Positions 1 through 6,444 of a DNA stretch of 7,340 nucleotides are shown piece after piece. Source of the stretch: Clostridia bacterium (lineage in GTDB: Bacteria > Bacillota > Clostridia > Lutisporales > Lutisporaceae); contig JAQSYB010000096.1 in NCBI GenBank assembly GCA_029256365.1, positions 1-7,340 on the forward strand, written 5' to 3'. The translations under genes and the position numbers were made by a program. Position 1 is the stretch's first letter. Every line of letters begins with the position of its first letter. The notes beneath the pieces were generated by a model. It worked only from the letters and a program-made list of their open reading frames with translations, did not search any database and was not told the origin of the DNA.

Positions 1-29
1 AATTGTGTTGATGTAAGCAATATTCATGC

Positions 30-91
30 TGTCATCCTGAAGGAGCGGCGACTGAAGGATCTTAAGATTCTTCACTACGCTCAGAATGACA
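30..91. repeat. Imperfect palindromic intergenic repeat (dispersed-element type)
   Basis: The ends are complementary: positions 30-40 pair with 81-91 (TGTCATCCTGA against TCAGAATGACA, one mismatch). The centre is complementary too: 54-63 pairs with 64-73, with one G-T wobble, around CTTAAG. The two halves differ in length between these blocks (13 against 7 bases), so the element is an imperfect palindrome. From memory, sequences of the form TGTCATCCTGA...GAAGGATCTTAAGATTCTTC...TCAGAATGACA recur in intergenic regions of many clostridial genomes; that is recollection, not a search. There is no T-run after it, so it does not look like an intrinsic terminator, and it contains no ORF. Confidence 0.7.
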
Positions 92-196
92 TGTTATACA
101 TTTATAGAATGTTTAAAGTCTGCTATTCACATAAATATCAACATATAACTTTAACATAGCCTTTTTATTGTCTTATTTTTATGTCAAACCTGTCGA

Positions 197-222
197 TAAA
201 ATAAATAATTGTATTTATTTTA
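197..222. repeat. AT-only perfect inverted repeat, 11-bp arms
   Basis: Positions 197-207 (TAAAATAAATA) are exactly complementary to 212-222, with the 4-base loop ATTG. It lies about 18 bases upstream of the candidate amidase -35 element. In a region this AT-rich it may be chance, an upstream promoter element or a protein-binding site. Nothing in the sequence decides between these. Confidence 0.4.
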
Positions 223-239
223 AAACAATTGAAACAAAA

Positions 240-268
240 TTGTAAAATAAAAGTCATATAATTATAAC
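240..268 (+). promoter_or_regulatory. Candidate sigma-A promoter for the amidase gene
   Basis: TTGTAA (240-245) is separated by 17 bases from TATAAC (263-268). Each hexamer matches the sigma-A consensus at five or fewer positions, but the spacing is ideal. It would start transcription near 275, giving a leader of about 130 bases before the ATG at 404. The region is so AT-rich that other TATAAT-like strings overlap (for example 257-262), so the assignment is tentative. Confidence 0.4.
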
Positions 269-280
269 AATATTTTGAAG

Positions 281-385
281 GTATTTGCTGGATAGAGTCG
301 AATTCAATAAAAATAGAGCAAATACTACACGAATAACCTGATTTTCCAAGGGAAGCCAATGAAAAATGATAGGGTTAATGTGTAG
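281..385 (+). promoter_or_regulatory. Candidate folded 5' leader of the amidase mRNA
   Basis: Two stems sit back to back. The first is GTATTTGCT (281-289) pairing perfectly with AGCAAATAC (317-325). The second is CTACAC (325-330) with GTGTAG (380-385), continued after a small internal loop by TAACCT (334-339) with GGGTTA (372-377, one G-T wobble). A small inner hairpin, TTCC/GGAA, is possible within 344-354. The structure ends about six bases before the AGGAGGG ribosome binding site (392-398), so folding could affect translation. It does not match the c-di-GMP, ydaO or other riboswitch consensus sequences I can recall. The fold is read by eye; no covariation support is available. Confidence 0.35.
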
Positions 386-403
386 ATCAATAGGAGGGAA
401 TAA

Positions 404-2986
404 ATGAAAAGAGCACTCGTATTCACAATCGTGTTTTGCATGATGATTACCATGATGGCAGACACAGTAGCAGCAAGTTATAGCGCAATGAAACCTCCAC
501 TATCTATGCAGATATTTGGAAAAACTGTTACGCCTGCACCTATTCTGTATAAGGACAAGGTGTTTGTTCCTCTGCGTGCGGTAGGACAAGCTCTTGGCTA
601 TCAGGTTAATTATGGTACAAAAAGCAAAACCATGGATCTCATATCCAAGACACATAAGGTTACAGTTACGGTAGGATACATAAACGCAAGTGTAAATGGC
701 AAGTCCACAAAGATGGATCTTGCGCCAGTACTGAGCAAGGAAAGCTTATATGTACCAATGTCCTTTGTACAAAAAAACTTCAATTACGCAGTTGCCTTTT
801 CGGCTGATAAGAATATGGTAACCATCAATAAGCCTGGAACTGTGAGCAATCCGCCAGCAGCGACTACACCAGCACCAACGACAACAACTCCTAAGCCGGC
901 AGTAGCAAATGGAATATTTGTAATGGACAAGAAAGTGAATACCACTGAAAAGGCTATGTTAAAAGGTGGTATTGTATATATCCCCGTTCGATTAGTAGGA
1001 GAAAACTTGGGCTATGAGGTCAATTGGAGTCCATCTACAAAAACAATGACCTTAACAAAGCAAAACCAAAGTATGGCTATGGTTGAAAATAAGACGAGTG
1101 CTACGGTAAACAAGACCGCAGTGAAGTTGGATGGCGCGCCATTTTTATCCGGAGGCAGGCTTTACGCGCCCTTGACTATAGTTAGTAAAAACCTTGGACT
1201 TGCAGCAAACTATGACAGCAAGCAAAACCAAGTAACAATCAATCAAAAGCCAGTAGAGGTGCCGAAACCTCCAGTGACACCAGCACCACAAGTGCCTGTA
1301 AACAAACCTGGGGTAGCCAATGTTGTGAATATTGCTTATGATGAAAGCGGCGGATTCCCGCAGGTAAATATTTCAGCAGACAGTGCAATTGCATCCTATA
1401 ATGCTTTTACAATGGACAATCCAAATAGACTTGTAATTGATATAAACTCAGCTGAAGTTCGGACAGAAGCTGCTGTGAAAGAGATTCAGCAAGCTGGTCT
1501 TTATAGAGTGAGAATAGCTAAGAAGTATGATGATCCTACAATTGCGAGAGTAGTAGTTGATTTGGATAAGCATATGCCTTATAAGATTGTACAATCAGAG
1601 GATAAGAAGACCATATCCGTTTTATATGCAAATGTAATTACTCCAATCAGCTATCAAAAAGAAGGGGACATGGATGTAATTGTTGTCAATGGAACATCTG
1701 CCCTTGATACAAGCTTTATGGAGCTGGACAATCCCGATAGAATCGTACTGGATGTAAAGAGAGCGGTTTTTGATGATTTGCTTCAAAGCATACCAGCAAC
1801 TTCAAGCATATTAAAAACTGTACGAATAGGTCAATTTGATGTTGGAACTGCTAGGGTTGTACTAGATGTAGTTCCGGATACTTATTTCAAAGTCAAGACG
1901 GAAGGGAATACCTCGAAGATCTATTTATCCAGCTATCCATTCGAATTTGTAGAATATAAAAGATATTTTAATACATCGGTATTAAACCTTAGCCCTGGCA
2001 AAGAAGTGTCTTATGAAGTATCCGTAGACTCAAGCAGCAATACAGTAAATGTTGTAATACCACAGGATTTAAAGCTGGCAACAAAAAGAGTAGATATAAA
2101 CGACAACCTGGTAAAATATGTGGATTACAAAACTGAATTGCAAAATGGAAGCAATGTAACAATCGCTTCAATCAAAATGCAGGATTCCATAGAAAGCAAA
2201 GTAATATCTGGAGACACCTCGAAGCTTATCAAGGTACAATTCCAACGTAAGATAACGAGCTTTCAACAATTGACAGTGGTTGTTGACGCAGGGCATGGGG
2301 GCAAGGACCCCGGAGCTGTAGCAAGTGATGGTACAAGAGAAAAGGATCTCAATCTGGAGGTTGCGAAGAAGCTTGAGAAGTATTTAAATGCCATGGGCTT
2401 TAAAACAATTATGACTAGAAAAGATGACACCTTTGTCGAGCTTGGAGGAAGAACTGATATAGCGAATTTAAACTATGCAGATTTCTTTATTAGTGTACAT
2501 TTTAATGCCTTTAACAAGACGACCAATGGTATAGAGACCTTATATTACCCAAATACGGTAAGCGAAGAATATACTGTAAATCACAGAAAGGTTGCAGATA
2601 TATTCCACCAGGAAGTAGTAAGTGCAACAGGCAGAGGTTCTAGAGGAATAAATGCAAGACCAAATTTATATGTATTAAACAAGACCAAAATGCCTGCCAT
2701 ACTAAGTGAATTAGGATTCATGACAAATCCAGAGGAACTTGCATTGATGAAAACTGACAAGTATAAGGAAGATGCAGCAAGAGCCTTGGCAGTATCAATA
2801 CTGAAGTATTTTAGGGATATGCAAGGTGTATATACTGATATAGATCCATTTTCAATATATACTTGGCCTTATGAAGAACAAGTAGTACAGACTCAAGAGA
2901 TTCAAGAAATACAGCAAGAGACAATTGAAGCTGTGGAGCAGACAACGGAAGCTCCTATCAATGAAGAAGCGGCTGTACAACCTTAG
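404..2986 (+). CDS. Secreted N-acetylmuramoyl-L-alanine amidase (Amidase_3) with copper-amine-oxidase-like and AMIN domains
   Basis: This 860-residue protein is predicted to cut the amide bond between N-acetylmuramic acid and L-alanine in peptidoglycan outside the membrane. Residues 1-24 form a signal peptide (MKR, hydrophobic core, VAA|S). Two copper-amine-oxidase N-terminal-like modules follow (about 35-142 and 170-281), joined by Pro/Thr-rich linkers (143-168, 282-303). Two AMIN-type modules follow (about 304-408 and 411-512; both carry a MDNPNRLVIDI / LDNPDRIVLDV motif), then a beta-rich stretch without clear assignment (513-620). The C-terminal catalytic domain (623-803) shows the Amidase_3 zinc ligands H631 (DAGHGG), E646 (REKDLNL) and H699 (SVHFNA), and the catalytic E769 (SELGFMTN). 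A Glu/Gln-rich tail (about 829-860) ends the protein. The copper-amine-oxidase-like modules are common in clostridial surface proteins and usually lack amine oxidase activity. The start has an AGGAGGG site five bases upstream. Target (vegetative wall, septum or spore) is unknown; the gerM neighbour makes a sporulation link possible. Confidence 0.93.
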   Translation: MKRALVFTIVFCMMITMMADTVAASYSAMKPPLSMQIFGKTVTPAPILYKDKVFVPLRAVGQALGYQVNYGTKSKTMDLISKTHKVTVTVGYINASVNGKSTKMDLAPVLSKESLYVPMSFVQKNFNYAVAFSADKNMVTINKPGTVSNPPAATTPAPTTTTPKPAVANGIFVMDKKVNTTEKAMLKGGIVYIPVRLVGENLGYEVNWSPSTKTMTLTKQNQSMAMVENKTSATVNKTAVKLDGAPFLSGGRLYAPLTIVSKNLGLAANYDSKQNQVTINQKPVEVPKPPVTPAPQVPVNKPGVANVVNIAYDESGGFPQVNISADSAIASYNAFTMDNPNRLVIDINSAEVRTEAAVKEIQQAGLYRVRIAKKYDDPTIARVVVDLDKHMPYKIVQSEDKKTISVLYANVITPISYQKEGDMDVIVVNGTSALDTSFMELDNPDRIVLDVKRAVFDDLLQSIPATSSILKTVRIGQFDVGTARVVLDVVPDTYFKVKTEGNTSKIYLSSYPFEFVEYKRYFNTSVLNLSPGKEVSYEVSVDSSSNTVNVVIPQDLKLATKRVDINDNLVKYVDYKTELQNGSNVTIASIKMQDSIESKVISGDTSKLIKVQFQRKITSFQQLTVVVDAGHGGKDPGAVASDGTREKDLNLEVAKKLEKYLNAMGFKTIMTRKDDTFVELGGRTDIANLNYADFFISVHFNAFNKTTNGIETLYYPNTVSEEYTVNHRKVADIFHQEVVSATGRGSRGINARPNLYVLNKTKMPAILSELGFMTNPEELALMKTDKYKEDAARALAVSILKYFRDMQGVYTDIDPFSIYTWPYEEQVVQTQEIQEIQQETIEAVEQTTEAPINEEAAVQP

Positions 2987-2996
2987 AACAACAATG

Positions 2997-3024
2997 AACC
3001 CGAGATTTTATCTCGGGTTTTTTT
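2997..3024 (+). terminator. Rho-independent terminator after the amidase gene
   Basis: A perfect 10-bp stem (2997-3006 with 3010-3019, core CCCGAGAT/ATCTCGGG), a 3-base loop and a run of seven T (3018-3024). It begins ten bases after the amidase stop codon and separates that gene from gerM. Confidence 0.93.
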
Positions 3025-3142
3025 ATGCAATGGATTTGAGGGTGATAATCCAAATATGTCCTATAGGGAGTCTTTTTTCATGAATATAGTTGAAACCCGT
3101 CTAATATAATATATTGATATTAATTATTAAGGGGTGAAATTA

Positions 3143-4192
3143 ATGAAGAGAAAGTATGCAATATTTTTTGCACTACTATTATGTTGTACTTTAATACTAA
3201 CCAGCTGTAGCAATCCTCTTACTTCAATTCGAGAATTCTTCAATAAAGAGGAGCAAACAGCAGAAAATACAGATTTCACAGCAAGCGAACAAGAAAGCTT
3301 AAGTGAAGTAACAGCTGCACAACCAGATGATGCTAGACCAACTGTAATGTACTATAAAGACCCAGAAAACTTACTTGTGCCAGTAATGAGATATATACCC
3401 AAGAATGAGCTCGGCATCGCAAAGGCTAGCTTATCCGCATTGGTTTATACCCCAGAAAAAGCCGAGGATTTAAAGCCGACTGGCTTGCTGCCATCACTGC
3501 CTATGGGAACTCAAATCAAGGGTGCCGTAATCAAAGAAAATGGGCATGCAATTGTTGATTTCTCAACTGAGTTTTTAAATTTTTCAAGTCAAAAGGCTGA
3601 AGAAGTGGGAGTCAAAGCTGTTGTATACACTCTGACAGAATTCTCAAATGTTAAAACTGTTGAAATTAGAGTAGACGGCAAAACAATTACAGAACTGCCT
3701 CAAGGCACAAAGCTTGACGTAGCAATGACAAGAGGTGGTATTAATCAGCAAGGCGCTGAAAATAGTGGTGATAAACTTTCCAAAGTTATGGTATACTATC
3801 AGAAGAAAGGTGCAGGGAATTATTCCTATTTTGTACCAGTAACAAAGCTAGTAACTGGAAATAACAGTGCGGAGGCAGCGTTAAATGCATTGATGTCTGC
3901 ACCAACTCAAGAAACCGGATTAATCAATCCATTCCCAGAGGGCACACAAAGCCTAGGTGTTCAAGTTAAGGATGGTATTGCATACGTAAATCTTTCTGAG
4001 GATGTTTTGAAGCTGCAAGGCAACAAAGGTGCAGAAAGATCAATCAAAAAGGCGATATCCTTAACACTAGGTCAGTTTGCTGAGATTTCAAGAGTTCAAC
4101 TTTTTGTAAATGGTACCACTGTAGAAAATACAGATGGTGTTGGAGCAAATGAGTTTATAGATGTTCCTGTATTTGTTAACTTCTACGAATAA
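3143..4192 (+). CDS. gerM: GerM-like sporulation lipoprotein with two GerMN domains
   Basis: A 349-residue lipoprotein. The N-terminus MKRKYAIFF... is a signal peptide ending in the lipobox L-T-S-C, with the lipidated cysteine at residue 22, so it should be anchored on the outer face of the membrane. A Glu/Thr/Ala-rich linker (about 30-64) is followed by two GerMN domains (about 65-180 and 213-325). Each has the family pattern of a YY-K start, a run of 'AL...P......G....P.GT', then 'V.V..G.A.VNLS/DFS' and a closing VDGK/VNGT. B. subtilis GerM also has two such domains and takes part in assembling the mother cell-forespore SpoIIIA/SpoIIQ channel during engulfment. I chose ATG 3143 over the in-frame GTG at 3134, because that GTG lies inside the AAGGGGTG ribosome binding site (3129-3136). 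No clear sigma-A promoter is seen: TTGAAA (3090) and TATAAT (3105) are badly spaced, which would fit a sporulation sigma factor but does not prove one. Downstream rph-rdgB matches the B. subtilis order. Confidence 0.88.
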   Translation: MKRKYAIFFALLLCCTLILTSCSNPLTSIREFFNKEEQTAENTDFTASEQESLSEVTAAQPDDARPTVMYYKDPENLLVPVMRYIPKNELGIAKASLSALVYTPEKAEDLKPTGLLPSLPMGTQIKGAVIKENGHAIVDFSTEFLNFSSQKAEEVGVKAVVYTLTEFSNVKTVEIRVDGKTITELPQGTKLDVAMTRGGINQQGAENSGDKLSKVMVYYQKKGAGNYSYFVPVTKLVTGNNSAEAALNALMSAPTQETGLINPFPEGTQSLGVQVKDGIAYVNLSEDVLKLQGNKGAERSIKKAISLTLGQFAEISRVQLFVNGTTVENTDGVGANEFIDVPVFVNFYE

Positions 4193-4216
4193 ATTTACAT
4201 AAATCATATTGAATAT

Positions 4217-4248
4217 AACAGAAGGATTCATTTTTCTTCTGTTTTATT
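4217..4248 (+). terminator. Probable weak terminator after gerM
   Basis: AACAGAAG (4217-4224) pairs perfectly with CTTCTGTT (4236-4243) across an 11-base loop, followed by TTTTATT. The stem is short and has only three G-C pairs, so read-through into rph is plausible. Confidence 0.6.
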
Positions 4249-4343
4249 CAGTGTATGAGGTTGACAGGCCTACAAACAAAAGGATGAGAGTCAGCTGATG
4301 AGGAATAGAATAAAACCAGACTGACATAAGAAAGGAAGATATT

Positions 4344-5114
4344 ATGGAAAGAATTGACAAAAGACAAAAACAACAAATAAGACCTGTAAAAATTACTCGG
4401 AATTACTTAAAGCATGCAGATGGCTCTGTATTAATAGAAATGGGAGATACAAAGGTTATTTGTACAGCCTCTTTAGAAGATAGAGTTCCTCCATTTATTA
4501 AGGGAAGCGGTCAAGGCTGGATTACCAGTGAATATGGAATGCTTCCACGTTCAACAGAGACAAGAAAGCCTAGAGATTCTACAAAAGGCAAGGTAGATGG
4601 TAGAACAATGGAAATCCAACGACTGATTGGAAGAGCATTGCGATCTGTAGTGGATTTGAAGAAACTCGGTGAAATGACAATTTACATAGACTGTGATGTC
4701 ATACAAGCTGATGGCGGAACAAGAACTGCTTCCATAACAGGAGCCTTTGTTGCTTTGATGGATGCCTTAAACAAGCTGCTTGAGAATGGAAAAATCAGCG
4801 TAATCCCAATTAAAAGCTTTGTGGCAGCAATTAGCGTAGGTGTCAAAGATGGAGAGGTCCTTGTTGACTTAAACTATGCAGAGGATTCCACTTGTCAGGT
4901 TGATATGAACATCATCATGACTGAAGATGGACAGATTGTTGAAATCCAAGGTACTGGTGAAGAGAGTCCCTTTAGCAAGGCTCAGCTTGCAGAAATGCTG
5001 GAATCAGGAGAACTAGGGATTCAAGAGCTAATCAAAGTACAAAGACAATGTCTTGGAGAAATTGCAGATAAAGTAGGTGGCACGAAACATGAAAATGTTA
5101 GTGGCAACAAATAA
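4344..5114 (+). CDS. rph: Ribonuclease PH (tRNA 3'-end phosphorolytic exoribonuclease)
   Basis: A 256-residue cytoplasmic enzyme that trims extra nucleotides from the 3' end of tRNA precursors, using phosphate and releasing nucleoside diphosphates; it works as a ring-shaped hexamer. The full RNase PH fold is present. Visible signatures are the N-terminal R-P-V-K-I-T block (13-18), GWITSEYGMLPRST (58-71), GR-TMEIQRLIGRALR (86-100), the phosphate-binding GGTRTAS (124-130, R127), and the metal-binding aspartates in VDLNYAEDS (D175, D181). Length is typical (about 240-260). The ATG follows AAAGGAAG (4331-4338). A perfect TTGACA lies at 4261, but I see no good -10 at the right distance, so the promoter is unresolved. 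The gene overlaps rdgB by 26 bases. All tRNA genes in this window encode CCA, so RNase PH would act on sequence beyond it. Confidence 0.97.
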   Translation: MERIDKRQKQQIRPVKITRNYLKHADGSVLIEMGDTKVICTASLEDRVPPFIKGSGQGWITSEYGMLPRSTETRKPRDSTKGKVDGRTMEIQRLIGRALRSVVDLKKLGEMTIYIDCDVIQADGGTRTASITGAFVALMDALNKLLENGKISVIPIKSFVAAISVGVKDGEVLVDLNYAEDSTCQVDMNIIMTEDGQIVEIQGTGEESPFSKAQLAEMLESGELGIQELIKVQRQCLGEIADKVGGTKHENVSGNK

Positions 5115-5682
5115 TAAACATAAGCTAGAGGAAATTGGTGCAATATTAAAGGAATTGGATATTGATATCATTTCCATGGAGCAGGCAGGTATCAATATTG
5201 AAGTTGATGAAACCGGTGAAACATTTGTAGAAAATGCCCTTTTAAAAGCCAGAGAAATCGCAAAGCTGACTGATATGGCAGTGATATCCGACGACTCAGG
5301 CTTAGAGGTATTTATACTAAATGGTCAGCCAGGAGTCAAGTCTGCAAGATATTCCGGTGTGGATGGGGAACAAAAAGACACAAAAAACAATGAAAAATTG
5401 CTGAAAAATTTGGAGAATGTTCCTTTTGAACAAAGAGGTGCTCGTTTTTGTTCTGTCATTGCTGCAGTATTTCCAAATGGTAGGGAAATTACTGCCGAAG
5501 GTTATGTCTATGGCAAAATAGGATATGAAGCAAAGGGCAGCTATGGCTTTGGCTATGATCCTCTTTTTATTGTGGATGGCTATGATATGACGATGGCAGA
5601 AATCAATACAGAAACAAAAAACAAAATCAGCCATAGAGCCAATGCATTAAAGGATTTTGTTCAAAAATTAAAAGCGATATAA
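5089..5682 (+). CDS. rdgB: XTP/dITP pyrophosphatase (Ham1/RdgB family)
   Basis: A 197-residue cytoplasmic enzyme that hydrolyses non-canonical purine triphosphates (XTP, ITP, dITP) to the monophosphate and pyrophosphate, keeping deaminated bases out of DNA and RNA. Family motifs are clear: LVATNNKHKLEEI at the N-terminus (substrate T-x-N-x-x-K), SDDSGLEV (67-74; D68/D69 catalytic and metal site), PGVKSARYSG, GFGYDPLFI (base-binding region, about 153-161) and SHRANAL (181-187). Length is typical. The ATG at 5089 was preferred because AGGTGG (5075-5080) lies eight bases upstream. The in-frame GTG at 5077 falls inside that site, and the ATG at 5095 is a less likely alternative. The start lies within the end of rph, indicating translational coupling. 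B. subtilis has ysnA in this place. The ysnB-type phosphoesterase that follows it there is not present here; a terminator follows instead. Confidence 0.96.
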   Translation: MKMLVATNNKHKLEEIGAILKELDIDIISMEQAGINIEVDETGETFVENALLKAREIAKLTDMAVISDDSGLEVFILNGQPGVKSARYSGVDGEQKDTKNNEKLLKNLENVPFEQRGARFCSVIAAVFPNGREITAEGYVYGKIGYEAKGSYGFGYDPLFIVDGYDMTMAEINTETKNKISHRANALKDFVQKLKAI

Positions 5683-5704
5683 AATGCTTATAATGAAGCA
5701 ATTC

Positions 5705-5741
5705 AAAAATACGTGGTGAAAATTTTCATCGCGTATTTTTT
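5705..5741 (+). terminator. Rho-independent terminator of rph-rdgB
   Basis: A 16-bp stem (5705-5720 with 5725-5740) including two G-T wobbles, a 4-base AATT loop and six T (5736-5741). It begins 22 bases after the rdgB stop. Confidence 0.88.
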
Positions 5742-5845
5742 ATATAAATAATTATTAAAATTAAAGGAATAATAAATAAAGCGGAGAATAACATAGCAAA
5801 TCAATGTTAATACTAAATGATGTGAAAAAATAATGAAATTTGATG

Positions 5846-5874
5846 TTGACATAATGATGGTTTCCCATTATACT
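5846..5874 (+). promoter_or_regulatory. tRNA operon promoter P1
   Basis: A perfect TTGACA (5846-5851), a 17-base spacer and TATACT (5869-5874, five of six). Expected transcription start is near 5881, about 125 bases upstream of the first tRNA. The stretch before it (5743-5845) is AT-rich and shows no gene; it could act as an upstream promoter element. Confidence 0.87.
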
Positions 5875-5878
5875 AGTA

Positions 5879-5931
5879 TTTGTCGCTGAGAGACAGCAAC
5901 AAACGAATTGCTGATAGAAACTCTTAAAAAA
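5879..5931 (+). promoter_or_regulatory. Candidate rrn-like leader: hairpin plus boxA-like sequence
   Basis: TTTGT-C-GCTG (5879-5888) pairs with CAGC-A-ACAAA (5894-5903) around an AGAGA loop, with one C-A mismatch. It starts almost exactly where P1 transcription should begin. Shortly after comes GAAACTCTTAAAAAA (5917-5931), which resembles the boxA antitermination consensus (TGCTCTTTAACA). A hairpin followed by boxA is the layout of rRNA leaders. The similarity is moderate and the function is inferred. Confidence 0.35.
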
Positions 5932-5948
5932 TTAAATTAAATTATGTG

Positions 5949-5977
5949 TTGACAAGTCAAAACGTGTTTGATATAAT
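5949..5977 (+). promoter_or_regulatory. tRNA operon promoter P2 (full consensus)
   Basis: TTGACA (5949-5954), 17 bases, TATAAT (5972-5977): both hexamers match the sigma-A consensus perfectly at ideal spacing. The start is expected near 5984, giving a leader of about 23 bases before tRNA-Gly. Together with P1 it forms a tandem pair, the arrangement typical of stable-RNA operons. Confidence 0.93.
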
Positions 5978-6006
5978 TTATGAAGTCGGCGGTATTGATA
6001 AAACAT

Positions 6007-6080
6007 GCGGGTGTAGTTCAATGGTAGAACTTCAGCCTTCCAAGCTGATCGCGCGGGTTCGATTCCCGCCACCCGCTCCA
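6007..6080 (+). tRNA. tRNA-Gly(TCC)
   Basis: Complete cloverleaf: acceptor GCGGGTG/CACCCGC, D-stem GTTC/GAAC, anticodon stem TCAGC/GCTGA with loop CTTCCAA (anticodon TCC at 6039-6041), T-stem GCGGG/CCCGC, discriminator T and encoded CCA. Reads GGA (and GGG) codons. First gene of the cluster, 23 bases after the expected P2 start. Confidence 0.98.
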
Positions 6081-6089
6081 AAAAAACAT

Positions 6090-6166
6090 GCGCCTGTAGC
6101 TCAGTTGGATAGAGCAACGGACTTCTAATCCGTGTGCCAGGGGTTCGACTCCCTTCAGGCGCACCA
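6090..6166 (+). tRNA. tRNA-Arg(TCT), copy 1
   Basis: Acceptor GCGCCTG/CAGGCGC, anticodon stem ACGGA/TCCGT with loop CTTCTAA (anticodon TCT at 6124-6126), T-stem AGGGG/CCCTT with one wobble, discriminator A and encoded CCA. Reads AGA/AGG, the favoured arginine codons in AT-rich genomes. Identical over all 77 bases to the gene at 6703-6779. Confidence 0.98.
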
Positions 6167-6177
6167 TAATAAACTAT

Positions 6178-6255
<78 letters not shown>

Positions 6256-6277
6256 ATCAAACGCTTAAAAAATAAGT

Positions 6278-6353
6278 AGGGGTATCGCCAAGCGGTAAGG
6301 CACCAGACTTTGACTCTGGCATCTCGTTGGTTCAAATCCAGCTACCCCTGCCA
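6278..6353 (+). tRNA. tRNA-Gln(TTG)
   Basis: Acceptor AGGGGTA/TACCCCT with the weak A1-T72 first pair often seen for tRNA-Gln, D-stem GCC/GGC, anticodon stem CCAGA/TCTGG with loop CTTTGAC (TTG at 6310-6312), T-stem GTTGG/CCAGC with one wobble, discriminator G and encoded CCA. Confidence 0.97.
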
Positions 6354-6362
6354 CTTTAACAT

Positions 6363-6438
6363 GATCCACTAGCTCAGTAGGTAGAGCACTTGACTTTTAA
6401 TCAAGGTGTCCGGAGTTCGATCCTCCGGTGGGTCACCA
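6363..6438 (+). tRNA. tRNA-Lys(TTT)
   Basis: Acceptor GATCCAC/GTGGGTC (one T-G wobble), D-stem GCTC/GAGC, anticodon stem CTTGA/TCAAG with loop CTTTTAA (TTT at 6396-6398), T-stem CGGAG/CTCCG, discriminator A and encoded CCA. Reads AAA/AAG. Confidence 0.98.
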
Positions 6439-6444
6439 TCACAT

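Noticed and set aside
165..359. Minus-strand ORF of 64 codons in the left spacer
   Set aside because: Low-complexity, rich in Ile, Phe and Cys, no ribosome binding site, and it covers the candidate promoter and leader of the amidase.
275..403. A ydaO (c-di-AMP) or c-di-GMP riboswitch before the amidase
   Set aside because: The conserved core strings I know for these classes are not present; only a generic fold is supported.
1989..2171. Minus-strand ORF of 60 codons inside the amidase gene
   Set aside because: Antisense shadow of a well-supported gene.
3134..3142. GTG start for the GerM-like protein, three codons upstream
   Set aside because: The GTG is part of the AAGGGGTG ribosome binding site, and no other site lies upstream of it.
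4261..4289. Perfect TTGACA as an rph promoter
   Set aside because: At 16-18 bases downstream there is only ATGAGA or GATGAG, not an acceptable -10; kept as unresolved rather than called.
4290..4325. Hammerhead-like CTGATGA with flanking GTCAG/CTGAC upstream of rph
   Set aside because: The conserved GAAA core and a cleavage-site stem are absent; only the CTGATGA string matches.
5317..5634. Minus-strand ORF of 105 codons inside rdgB
   Set aside because: It lies wholly antisense to rdgB, whose motifs are intact; no ribosome binding site or recognisable domain.
5932..6117. Minus-strand ORF of 61 codons across tRNA-Gly and tRNA-Arg
   Set aside because: It is antisense to two complete tRNA genes; the 'GIEPARSAWKAEVLPLNYT' type of peptide is a known false annotation caused by tRNA sequence.
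5946..6128. Plus-strand ORF of 60 codons over the P2 promoter and the first tRNA genes
   Set aside because: It runs through a consensus promoter and two tRNA genes; its 'CGCSSMVELQPSKLIARVRFPPPAP' peptide is the sense translation of tRNA.
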